Positions 17,523-23,791 of a DNA stretch of 64,000 bases are shown one piece after another. The notes under the pieces are model-generated. The model worked only from the letters and a program-made list of their open reading frames with translations, was not told where the DNA came from and searched no databases. Position 1 is the stretch's first letter. Every line of letters begins with the position of its first letter. Both the position numbers and the translations under genes were made by a program. This stretch comes from Sterolibacterium sp964521075. Its GTDB lineage: Bacteria; Pseudomonadota; Gammaproteobacteria; Burkholderiales; Rhodocyclaceae. The stretch is from the NCBI GenBank assembly GCA_964521075.1, contig CAZFPI010000003.1, positions 5,187-69,186 of the forward strand, given 5' to 3'.

Positions 17523-17837
17523 TCAGGAATACAGCGGCGGGGCCTGGCTCAGATAGGCGAAGAAAACCGCCTGACGCAAGGGCGGCACAGGCCGGGTAGC
17601 GTCAAATGCGGGGCAGGGGGAGGAAAACGGGGAGGCAAGCGGCACGCCAGGCACTGCGTGAGCCCCCTGGGCATAGGCGACACACCATTCACAGAAAGTT
17701 TCCGCCGGTTTTCCCTGGGTGTTTTTCAGATGCTCCAGCGCATGCGTCAGCGCGCCCAGCTGCGTCAGGAGGAGCAAAAGGGCCAGGGTGAATGTGCGTA
17801 GCCAGGCAGGGTGTCGGTGTCGGCAGGAAACCGGCAT
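17523..17837 (-). CDS. Small exported protein with a CxxC motif, unknown function
   Basis: This 104-residue protein has a hydrophobic N-terminal segment (TFTLALLLLLTQLGALTHALEHL), followed by FCEWCVAYAQGAHAV and a proline-rich tail. The paired Cys with nearby His residues could bind a metal ion. It is the first gene of the apparent operon encoding the barrel protein, ZnuA and ZnuB. I do not recognise a named family with certainty. It may assist periplasmic metal handling; that is inference from position and the Cys/His content. No convincing Zur operator was found upstream, although a TATACT hexamer (minus strand, about 17892-17897) could be a -10 box. Confidence 0.6.
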   Translation of the reverse strand: MPVSCRHRHPAWLRTFTLALLLLLTQLGALTHALEHLKNTQGKPAETFCEWCVAYAQGAHAVPGVPLASPFSSPCPAFDATRPVPPLRQAVFFAYLSQAPPLYS

Positions 17838-17927
17838 GGGTATCGGGGGACAGGCAGCCAGATGTGGGATGTTTGAGGGGGCGGGCGAGAAGTATACATA
17901 AGTGCATATTGATCCGGCGCGATGATG

Positions 17928-17977
17928 TCTGAACCGCCGCCTGTAGGGGCAGCCTTTACGGCTGCCCGTAGTTCAGA
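17928..17977. repeat. Nested inverted repeat upstream of galE
   Basis: Outer arms TCTGAAC (17928-17934) and GTTCAGA (17971-17977) enclose a stronger hairpin, GGGCAGCC (17947-17954) with GGCTGCCC (17960-17967) and the loop TTTAC. It resembles the short GTAGGGGC-type repeats scattered in many bacterial genomes. The remaining sequence between the small exported gene and galE (to 18102) holds no other gene that I can support. Confidence 0.5.
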
Positions 17978-18102
17978 GGCAGAATCTTCGTTGTGCCGTA
18001 GCCTTCGGGCACTTTCGCCGGGGTGAAGAAAAATTCAGTACCTCCTTCAGTGTCTCATTGAGTTCGTCTATCATCCCAGGATTCGTTCTGGCAGGGATTC
18101 AC

Positions 18103-19110
18103 ATGATTTTGGTGACAGGTGGCGCGGGCTATATCGGCTCGCATACGGTGGTGGAGCTGCTATCCGCCGGGCAGGATGTTCTGATTGTCGATAATCTTTG
18201 CAACAGCAAACGTTCTGTTCTTGAGCGTATCGAGAAGATTGCGGGGCGAGCTCCGCTTTTCGTGCAGTGCGATATCCGCGATCGCGCGGCCTTGCGAGAT
18301 GTGTTCGCTACCCACAAATTTTCGGCGGTCATCCATTTTGCGGGTCTGAAAGCTGTCGGTGAGTCGGTGGCTCAGCCGCTGCGTTATTACGACAATAACG
18401 TGACGGGTAGCCAGGTATTGTTCGAGTGCATGGCCGGGGCGGGGGTCAAAAATCTGGTGTTTTCTTCGTCGGCAACGGTTTATGGTGATCCGCATGCCGT
18501 GCCCATCCGCGAGGATTTTCCGCTATCGGCAACGAATCCCTATGGCCGCAGCAAGCTGATGATCGAGGAAATGCTGCGGGATGTGGCGCGTTCCGATACC
18601 TCCTGGCGCATCATCCTGCTGCGATATTTCAACCCTGTCGGCGCGCATGTTTGCGGCATGATCGGTGAGGACCCTGCGGGTATCCCCAATAACCTGATGC
18701 CCTACATCGCTCAGGTGGCCAGCGGCAAGCTGCGTGAGCTTTCCGTCTTTGGTAGTGACTATCCCACGCCGGATGGTACGGGGGTTCGTGATTACATTCA
18801 TGTGGTTGATCTTGCGCGCGGGCATCTGGCGGCACTGGCGGCTTTGGATGATGCCCGGGAGCCGCTGGCAGTCAACCTGGGAACGGGGCGAGGTTATAGC
18901 GTGCTGGAAATGCTGGCGGCGTTCGGCCAGGTTTCCGGGCGGAGCGTGCCTCACCGGATTGTCGACCGGCGTCCGGGCGATATCGCGCAGTGTTACGCTG
19001 ACCCCTCTTTGGCCCGGGAGCGGCTGGGCTGGGTGGCGGCACTGGACATCGGGCGTATGTGCCAGGATACCTGGCGCTGGCAGCAGTGGGCGGCGGAGAA
19101 TTTGCCGTAA
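18103..19110 (+). CDS. galE: UDP-glucose 4-epimerase
   Basis: This 335-residue extended SDR enzyme interconverts UDP-glucose and UDP-galactose for cell-surface polysaccharide. It has the NAD motif GGAGYIGSH at residues 6-14, the FSSSATVYG serine region and the catalytic pair Tyr147/Lys151 in NPYGRSK. GalE-specific blocks are LRYFNPVGAH, PNNLMPYIAQVA and GTGVRDYIHVVDLA. ATG 18103 gives the standard MILVTGGAGYIG start with a GCAGGGA ribosome site; an in-frame TTG at 18058 would add 15 residues and is less likely. No neighbouring sugar genes are present, so it stands alone, convergent with the cupin gene. Confidence 0.96.
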   Translation: MILVTGGAGYIGSHTVVELLSAGQDVLIVDNLCNSKRSVLERIEKIAGRAPLFVQCDIRDRAALRDVFATHKFSAVIHFAGLKAVGESVAQPLRYYDNNVTGSQVLFECMAGAGVKNLVFSSSATVYGDPHAVPIREDFPLSATNPYGRSKLMIEEMLRDVARSDTSWRIILLRYFNPVGAHVCGMIGEDPAGIPNNLMPYIAQVASGKLRELSVFGSDYPTPDGTGVRDYIHVVDLARGHLAALAALDDAREPLAVNLGTGRGYSVLEMLAAFGQVSGRSVPHRIVDRRPGDIAQCYADPSLARERLGWVAALDIGRMCQDTWRWQQWAAENLP

Positions 19111-19147
19111 GCGGGTATTCCGCGTCCGAAGGCGCGTGACGCTTGTT

Positions 19148-19480
19148 TTACTCCCGATGCAGCTGCAAGGTGATCAGCAAGGCAGTGTCCTCGATGGCGA
19201 GAACATCATGAGGCTGTGCGTCTGACAGATAAACCAGATCGCCGGTTTGCAGGATTTGCGTCTGGCCATGCGCCTGGAATTCGACCCTGCCTTCTAAGCA
19301 TTGAATCGTGATGGCCCCGGCAGCGCGGTGCTCATGGGTTGTTTTTCCTGCCGGGAGTATCAGCCGGAAAACTTCCAGATGGCTGGCCCGGATCAGCGTG
19401 GATGAACGGGTCGTCTTCAGTGCTTCGCCCAGCGGGCGAATGTTGATGATTTCTCCAGAGGAAGCGTGAGGGATGGACAT
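19148..19480 (-). CDS. Small cupin protein
   Basis: This is a 110-residue single-domain cupin: RASHLEVFRLILPAGKTTHEHRAAGAITIQCLEGRVEFQA and GDLVYLSDAQPHDVLAIEDTALLIT carry the two cupin motifs, with possible metal-binding His residues (THEH, PHDV). ATG 19480 (MSIPHASSG) has a GGATTCCCCC sequence upstream; the longer in-frame form from 19561 would overlap the haemerythrin gene. It follows the DUF2249 and haemerythrin genes on the same strand and looks co-transcribed. Its substrate is unknown. Confidence 0.8.
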   Translation of the reverse strand: MSIPHASSGEIINIRPLGEALKTTRSSTLIRASHLEVFRLILPAGKTTHEHRAAGAITIQCLEGRVEFQAHGQTQILQTGDLVYLSDAQPHDVLAIEDTALLITLQLHRE

Positions 19481-19505
19481 GGGGGAATCCTTCGGGCGGC
19501 GGCGT

Positions 19506-19970
19506 TCAGGAGGGTATCGTGGAGCAGCATCCTGCACCGGAGTGTTTGATGGCTTCGTCAATTCTGGCCAGAGCCTCGGGGGTTAGCAAGGATTCTGCCA
19601 GGTTGAACAGCTCGCGTTCTTCGAAACGGATGTGCTTGCCCAGCAGCTCGCCAAATGGCCCGAGTTTTGAGAAATCGTATGCGCCGATTTCCTGCGCCAG
19701 CTGACGTAATGCTGTGTGCTCCACCAAGGTTTGCTCAACCATCCGGCTCACATTTTTCGCGGAGGATGAATCGCGTAGCGCGGAAAGCAGTGCTATTTCC
19801 TCGATCTGGAAATGAGGCTCCAGTTCTTCAGCGAAAATGGCCGGGAGTGACTCCATGAAATCACGCGCATCAGCGGCTGCCCCGAGGCCCAGACGCTGGG
19901 CGCGCTTGGCCAGAACGAGAGCCGTGTGGTGCTCGCGGGAGAGCTGTAAAAGTTCCGCGCGGCGTTTCAT
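19506..19970 (-). CDS. Haemerythrin-domain protein
   Basis: This 154-residue four-helix protein shows the haemerythrin iron ligands in order: REHHTALVLAKR, then LEPHFQIEE, EHTALRQL and HIRFEERELF. This HHE-type pattern is found in YtfE/RIC-like and DNRLRE-type proteins that respond to nitric oxide and repair iron-sulfur centres. It starts within the stop of the DUF2249 gene (ATGA overlap). The nsrR gene is divergent from this operon, which supports a role in nitrosative stress. It has only the haemerythrin domain, without the N-terminal Cys domain of YtfE. Confidence 0.88.
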   Translation of the reverse strand: MKRRAELLQLSREHHTALVLAKRAQRLGLGAAADARDFMESLPAIFAEELEPHFQIEEIALLSALRDSSSAKNVSRMVEQTLVEHTALRQLAQEIGAYDFSKLGPFGELLGKHIRFEERELFNLAESLLTPEALARIDEAIKHSGAGCCSTIPS

Positions 19971-20236
19971 TGGATGGCTCTTGCCGGTGTGTCAGCATTC
20001 TTCCGGATGCGGATGCGCCACACTCCGGGGCCATTTTCCAGATATTCCCAGGAGAATTTTCGCGGAGCTTCGGCCAGCAGGAGGTAGTGCAGCAAGGTCG
20101 AATGGTGGCAATGAGTCAGCAACAGCGTTTCGCCAGGCTGAAGGTTCTCGAAGGTTTCAAAGACGCGCGGTCTGCGTTCGGCGGCGGGTAACTCCCGTAA
20201 ATCGATCCGGGTGGCATGATCTGACGGCGTTTTCAT
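19967..20236 (-). CDS. DUF2249 protein
   Basis: This 89-residue protein matches the DUF2249 pattern: RIDLRELPAAERRPRVFETFENLQPGETLLLTHCHHSTLLHYLLL, then FSWEYLENGPGVWRIRIRK. Members of this SirA-like small-domain family are frequently encoded with haemerythrins and in denitrification or NO-response loci; their biochemical role is not settled. ATG 20236 has a perfect AGGAGGG ribosome site, so the in-frame start at 20266 was rejected. It is the first gene of a three-gene operon with the haemerythrin and the cupin. Confidence 0.85.
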   Translation of the reverse strand: MKTPSDHATRIDLRELPAAERRPRVFETFENLQPGETLLLTHCHHSTLLHYLLLAEAPRKFSWEYLENGPGVWRIRIRKNADTPARAIQ

Positions 20237-20317
20237 GAGCGAATCCCTCCTTTTGTCAGGTAACATAAGGTATATTTAGCAGACGACTTAATGCTAGCAG
20301 CCTGCTCCCATTAAAGC

Positions 20318-20336
20318 AATGTAAAATTTACATCTT
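20318..20336. promoter_or_regulatory. NsrR-like palindrome between nsrR and the DUF2249 operon
   Basis: ATGTAAA-A-TTTACAT is a perfect 7-1-7 inverted repeat. Read on the minus strand it extends to AAGATGTAAA, close to the published NsrR half-site AAGATGYATTT. It lies 16 bases before the nsrR start and about 80 bases from the divergent DUF2249 gene, so it would best fit autoregulation of nsrR. A second, degenerate half-site AAGGTATATTTA lies nearer the divergent operon (about 20267-20278). Assignment to NsrR is inference. Confidence 0.65.
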
Positions 20337-20352
20337 AAACACTTCTGACATC

Positions 20353-20805
20353 ATGCGCTTGACGACATTCACTGATTACACCTTGCGGGTACTGATGTAC
20401 CTTGCTCTGGAACCCGGGCGTCTTGCGACTATTCCCGAAGTGGCGAATGCTTACGGCATTTCGGAGAATCATCTGATGAAGGTGGTGCATCAGCTGGCGC
20501 GCAATGGATTTGTGGAGTCGATGCGTGGCAAGGGGGGCGGCATACGTCTTGCCCGTCCTGCGGAGGACATCTGCCTGGGCCCGGTGGTGCGTTCGAGCGA
20601 AGGAACCGGGGCGGTGGTCGAGTGTATGACCGGGGAGAACAATACCTGCTGCATTGCCCCGGCCTGCCAGCTAGGCAGCATTCTCGAAAGTGCTTTTGCG
20701 GCTTTTTACGAGAAACTGGACGGGTATACCCTGGCGGATCTCATGGGGAACGGGCAGTCGATGAGCAAGATCCTCCGGCAGGATAAATCGAAGAAGCTGG
20801 TCTGA
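20353..20805 (+). CDS. nsrR: Rrf2-family nitric-oxide-sensing repressor NsrR
   Basis: This 150-residue Rrf2 regulator begins MRLTTFTDYTLRVLMYLA and continues with the winged-helix segment ISENHLMKVVHQLARNGFVESMRGKGGGIRLARP, which fits NsrR rather than IscR. Cysteines 91, 99, 100 and 105 lie in the iron-sulfur loop. In E. coli NsrR the ligands are spaced C-x4-C-x5-C, whereas here the spacing reads C-x7-C-x5-C, so the loop is three residues longer. NO attack on the cluster relieves repression. The divergent haemerythrin operon and the FmdE-like gene behind it are likely targets. Confidence 0.92.
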   Translation: MRLTTFTDYTLRVLMYLALEPGRLATIPEVANAYGISENHLMKVVHQLARNGFVESMRGKGGGIRLARPAEDICLGPVVRSSEGTGAVVECMTGENNTCCIAPACQLGSILESAFAAFYEKLDGYTLADLMGNGQSMSKILRQDKSKKLV

Positions 20806-20894
20806 ACATTGCCGATCTCGATGGCATCGCGCTGGCGGTGTTCATTGTCGCCATGCTGTTCTCTGGTATTTGCAGTCGTCATCAGGAAGGATGA
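20802..20894 (+). CDS. Possible 30-residue membrane peptide between nsrR and the FmdE-like gene
   Basis: Overlapping the nsrR stop is an open frame reading NIADLDGIALAVFIVAML then FSGICSRHQEG and stop. It would be a single hydrophobic helix with an acidic N-terminus and a basic C-terminus, a plausible small membrane peptide. There is no ATG, GTG or TTG in frame upstream of the helix; only CTG (20802) or ATT is available, which weakens the case. It ends three bases before the next start. Confidence 0.2.
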   Translation: MNIADLDGIALAVFIVAMLFSGICSRHQEG

Positions 20895-20897
20895 GCC

Positions 20898-21521
20898 ATG
20901 CAGACCCCTGCATTTTATGAATCAGTCCCGACGCTCAGGGTGCGTGATCCGCTGGCGGAATTTCTTGGGGCCAGCGAAAACGGCATCATTACGTATTCCT
21001 ATCTGGATGTCGTCAAGCTGGCGGGGCATTCCTGCCCAACCGTTGCGGCGGCTTACTGGCTGACAAGGCGGGCATTGATGGCCCTGTATGGCGCAGAATT
21101 ACCGGAGCGCGGTGCAATTCATGTCGAGTTCCGCGATGATGTTCTGGCGGGAGTGACGGGTGTCATCGCCAATGTCGTGTCCATGCTGACGGGGGCGACC
21201 GTCGATACCGGCTTCAAGGGGCTGGCCGGGCGGTTTGACCGCCGTCAGCTGCTGGCTTTCAAATCGGATATTCCGCTGGAAATCCGGTTTACCCGCAAGG
21301 ACACGGGGGCTTCGGTCGATGCCGCCGCCAATCCGCGCTACGTTCCGGCCGACCCTGAAATATCGGCATTGATGCAACGCTGCCTGACTGGCGAAGCCCG
21401 GGCTGATGAAACTCGCCGTTTCGGCGAGCTCTGGCAGGCGCGTGTGGCCAGCATTCTCCTGGAGCATGGGGAAGATGACACGGTATTTGTCATCCGGCGC
21501 AACGCGCCGCAGATCGGCTGA
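20898..21521 (+). CDS. FmdE-like domain protein, linked to nsrR
   Basis: This 207-residue soluble protein contains VVKLAGHSCPTVAAAYWLTRRALMALYG, which matches the first conserved block (GHxCP) of the FmdE family, named after a formylmethanofuran dehydrogenase subunit. No C-terminal zinc ribbon is present. There is no methanofuran pathway in view, so the name describes fold similarity only. Other recognisable stretches are VEFRDDVLAGVTGVIANVVSMLTGA and GFKGLAGRFDRRQLLAF. The gene follows nsrR in the same direction, suggesting a link with NO or respiratory metabolism. Its function is unknown; the His-Ser-Cys-Pro motif may bind metal or a cofactor. Confidence 0.6.
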   Translation: MQTPAFYESVPTLRVRDPLAEFLGASENGIITYSYLDVVKLAGHSCPTVAAAYWLTRRALMALYGAELPERGAIHVEFRDDVLAGVTGVIANVVSMLTGATVDTGFKGLAGRFDRRQLLAFKSDIPLEIRFTRKDTGASVDAAANPRYVPADPEISALMQRCLTGEARADETRRFGELWQARVASILLEHGEDDTVFVIRRNAPQIG

Positions 21522-21527
21522 TCGGCT

Positions 21528-21553
21528 GATGCCGATATGTGATGCCGATATGT
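21528..21553. repeat. 13-bp tandem duplication
   Basis: GATGCCGATATGT occurs twice in direct succession (21528-21540 and 21541-21553), just after the FmdE-like stop. The 8-bp unit GATCGGCT is likewise doubled immediately before it, at 21512-21527. Both look like replication-slippage duplications. Confidence 0.85.
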
Positions 21554-21563
21554 CTTTTGGCAT

Positions 21564-21578
21564 TCTGGCATTGCCAGA
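21564..21578. promoter_or_regulatory. TCTGGCA-T-TGCCAGA palindrome
   Basis: This perfect 7-1-7 inverted repeat lies in the spacer before the CheY/CheC/diguanylate-cyclase operon. It overlaps a candidate -35 TTGCCA (21571-21576), which is followed after 17 bases by a weak TAATCT. There is no U-tract, so an operator is more likely than a terminator. The binding protein is unknown. Confidence 0.35.
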
Positions 21579-21660
21579 TGTGGATAAACAACGTAATCTT
21601 CCCCGCGCTTCCCAACTTGCCCGGTCAAGGTAGAATTCGCAGGGTAGCGGCCGGTCTGAT

Positions 21661-21688
21661 GCTCTCCCGATGTTGCTCTCCCGATGTT
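21661..21688. repeat. 14-bp tandem duplication in the leader of the signalling operon
   Basis: GCTCTCCCGATGTT is repeated twice without a gap (21661-21674 and 21675-21688), followed by a degenerate third piece, TCCCCGATGCTT. It lies 45 bases upstream of the response-regulator start. A TAGAAT hexamer (21631-21636) is a possible -10 box ahead of it, so the repeats would lie in the 5' leader. Confidence 0.85.
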
Positions 21689-21732
21689 TCCCCGATGCTT
21701 CCAATCTCCGATTTTTACGAATACCCACCGTC

Positions 21733-22101
21733 ATGTCAGTTTCTGTTCTCGTAGTCGATGATTCGCCGATGGCGCGCAAGATGCTTATCCGCTCCTTGCC
21801 GCCCAACTGGGATATCGAAATTTCTCAGGCAGGCAACGGTCTCGAAGCCCTGGAAGCCTATCGGGCAGGTAAGGTTGATGTCATGTTTCTTGATCTGACG
21901 ATGCCTGAAATGGATGGCTACCAGGTATTGGAGACGCTTCGCAAGGAAGACTTGAACTGTCTGGTGATCGTCTGCTCTGCCGACATCCAGCCTCGCGCCC
22001 AGGAACGGGTGCTGGGCATGGGGGCGATAGCCTTCATCAAGAAGCCGGTTGATGCCCAGAAGATTGAAGCCGTTCTGAAAAAATACGGAATCGTGGTCTG
22101 A
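21733..22101 (+). CDS. Single-domain CheY-like response regulator
   Basis: This 122-residue stand-alone receiver has the acidic pair Asp9/Asp10 in VLVVDDSPMARK, the phosphoacceptor Asp54 in VMFLDLTMPEMDGY and the conserved Lys in AFIKKPVD. No output domain is attached. ATG 21733 (MSVSVLVVDDS) was chosen over 21670 because it gives a normal receiver start. Its stop overlaps the next start (TGATG), so it is coupled to a CheC-like phosphatase, which probably acts on it or on a related regulator. No kinase gene is present in this operon. Confidence 0.92.
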   Translation: MSVSVLVVDDSPMARKMLIRSLPPNWDIEISQAGNGLEALEAYRAGKVDVMFLDLTMPEMDGYQVLETLRKEDLNCLVIVCSADIQPRAQERVLGMGAIAFIKKPVDAQKIEAVLKKYGIVV

Positions 22102-22709
22102 TGAATATGCTCCTTACCAACGACCAAAAAGAGGCCTTGCAGGAAATCGCCAATATCGGCATGGGCCAGGCCGGTGCTTCCATCGCCGAGGTGCTGGATC
22201 ATTTCGTTTGTCTCTCGATCCCGCGCATTCTCTTTCTCACACAGAACGATGTTGCGGCCTCCTTGCGTAGTGCCGTGGGTGAAAATCAGGTATCCGCCGT
22301 TCGTCAGGCTTTCCATAGCGGCATACGGGGCGAAGCTCTGGTCGTCTTTGGCGAGCAACGCTGCAATGATCTGGCCGACCTGATGGGCTATGAGCATGAC
22401 CTCGACCGGGCGGCCGAACTCGAATTGCTGCTGGACATCACCAACATTCTGGTGGGTGCGTGCCTTGCCGGGATTGGCGACCAGTTGCATGAAAAGATGA
22501 GTTTTTCGCCCCCTTCGTTGATGGCGGATCGCGTACCCATCGAAAATCTGCTGACAGATAGCAGTGCCAACTGGAACAACGCCTTGCTGGTGGAAGTCAA
22601 TTTCAGCCTGGAGCAGCGGAATTTCGCCTGTCATTTGCTGATATTCATGACCGAGGAGGAGATCCATTCCCTGACAGCGGCACTCGACCGGTTCCTTGAG
22701 AATTACTGA
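22101..22709 (+). CDS. CheC-like phosphatase
   Basis: This 202-residue protein has two copies of the CheC/CheX dephosphorylation motif: Glu15-x-x-Asn18 in LQEIANIGMGQAGASIAEVL and Asp112-x-x-Asn115 in LLLDITNILVGACLAGIGDQL. Such proteins remove phosphate from CheY-like receivers. The second motif has Asp in place of the usual Glu. It is translationally coupled at both ends (TGATG with the receiver and TGATG with the diguanylate cyclase), pointing to a fixed stoichiometric signalling module. No other chemotaxis genes are near, so its partner is presumably the adjacent receiver. Confidence 0.85.
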   Translation: MNMLLTNDQKEALQEIANIGMGQAGASIAEVLDHFVCLSIPRILFLTQNDVAASLRSAVGENQVSAVRQAFHSGIRGEALVVFGEQRCNDLADLMGYEHDLDRAAELELLLDITNILVGACLAGIGDQLHEKMSFSPPSLMADRVPIENLLTDSSANWNNALLVEVNFSLEQRNFACHLLIFMTEEEIHSLTAALDRFLENY

Positions 22710-23791
22710 TGACTGTTGACGCCGTTGTCGCCCCCATGCTGGATTTTCTGGTCGACCGGCTGGAGGTGGGCATATTCGTCGTTGATAGTGAAATGCGTAT
22801 CACGCTGTGGAATCAGTTCATGGCAACGTATAGCGGCCGTCCTTCTGAAGAGCTGATCGGGCGCAATCTCTTCGAGTGTTTTCCGGAACTGCCCGCCAAG
22901 TGGCTGGAAAAGAAAATCCGCAGTGTCTTCGTTCTCAAGAATTACGCTTTCACCTCCTGGGAGCAGCGTCCTTACCTTTTCCGTTTCCACCACAATCGCC
23001 CGATTACCGGCGGGGTGGATGCGATGCAGCAAAACTGCACCTTCCTGCCCATCAAGAATGCCGACAATGCAGTCGAGCAGGTCTGCATTTCCATTGTCGA
23101 TGCTACGGACATCGCCATCTACCAGAAAAAACTGGTTCAGGCGATTGGCCAGCTCGATGAGGAAAAATCCGCGCAAGACGAGCTGATCGTCAAACTGCAG
23201 CAAGCGCAGGCCCAATTGCAGGAGCTGGCCAATTGCGACGGTTTGACGGGCCTGGCCAACCGGCGGCAGTTTGACAAGGTGCTCAAGCAGGAGTGGGGCC
23301 GTTCAATACGCGAGGCCACTCCCTTGTCCTTGCTGATGATCGATGTGGATCATTTCAAGCTCTACAACGATACTTTTGGTCACCAGGGGGGCGATGCCTG
23401 CCTCCAGTTCGTGGCCGGTGCCATGTCGGACGAGCATCGTCTGCGCGTCAGCGACGTCGTGGCCCGCTATGGTGGCGAGGAATTCGCGGTCATTCTTCCC
23501 GCAACGCCGCTAGAGGGTGCGATGGTCGTGGCCGAGCGCATGCGCTCATCCGTGGCAGGCCTGGGGCTGCGTCACCCCCGCTCGACGACGGGTGAGCATG
23601 TGACGATCAGTGTCGGCCTGGCCTGTGCCATTCCGACCCGGACGAGCGATCCGGCACGCCTGATTACAGCGGCTGATGCGGCTCTCTACCTTTCCAAGAC
23701 CGAAGGGCGAAATCGCGTCACTGCCGAGGAAGTCAGCTTTATGCCGATGACTTCAGTCAGCCACGATGTCAGCCACGATCCGGCTGACTGA
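22709..23791 (+). CDS. PAS-GGDEF diguanylate cyclase
   Basis: This 360-residue protein has an N-terminal PAS domain (about residues 8-130: FLVDRLEVGIFVVDSEMRITLWNQF onward). A coiled-coil linker (about 135-175) precedes a GGDEF domain with DGLTGLANRRQFD, MIDVDHFKLYNDTFGHQGGD and the active site RYGGEEF. An intact inhibitory I-site RVSD lies exactly five residues before GGEEF, so product inhibition by cyclic di-GMP is expected. No membrane segment is seen, so the sensor is cytoplasmic. It is coupled to the CheC-like gene, suggesting that receiver phosphorylation state regulates c-di-GMP synthesis. Its 3' end overlaps the convergent wbuC gene by 23 bases. Confidence 0.93.
   Translation: MTVDAVVAPMLDFLVDRLEVGIFVVDSEMRITLWNQFMATYSGRPSEELIGRNLFECFPELPAKWLEKKIRSVFVLKNYAFTSWEQRPYLFRFHHNRPITGGVDAMQQNCTFLPIKNADNAVEQVCISIVDATDIAIYQKKLVQAIGQLDEEKSAQDELIVKLQQAQAQLQELANCDGLTGLANRRQFDKVLKQEWGRSIREATPLSLLMIDVDHFKLYNDTFGHQGGDACLQFVAGAMSDEHRLRVSDVVARYGGEEFAVILPATPLEGAMVVAERMRSSVAGLGLRHPRSTTGEHVTISVGLACAIPTRTSDPARLITAADAALYLSKTEGRNRVTAEEVSFMPMTSVSHDVSHDPAD

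Noticed and set aside
17838..17927. Zur operator upstream of the metal-uptake genes
   Set aside because: A TATACATAAGTGCATATT stretch is only weakly palindromic and does not fit the Zur consensus known to me.
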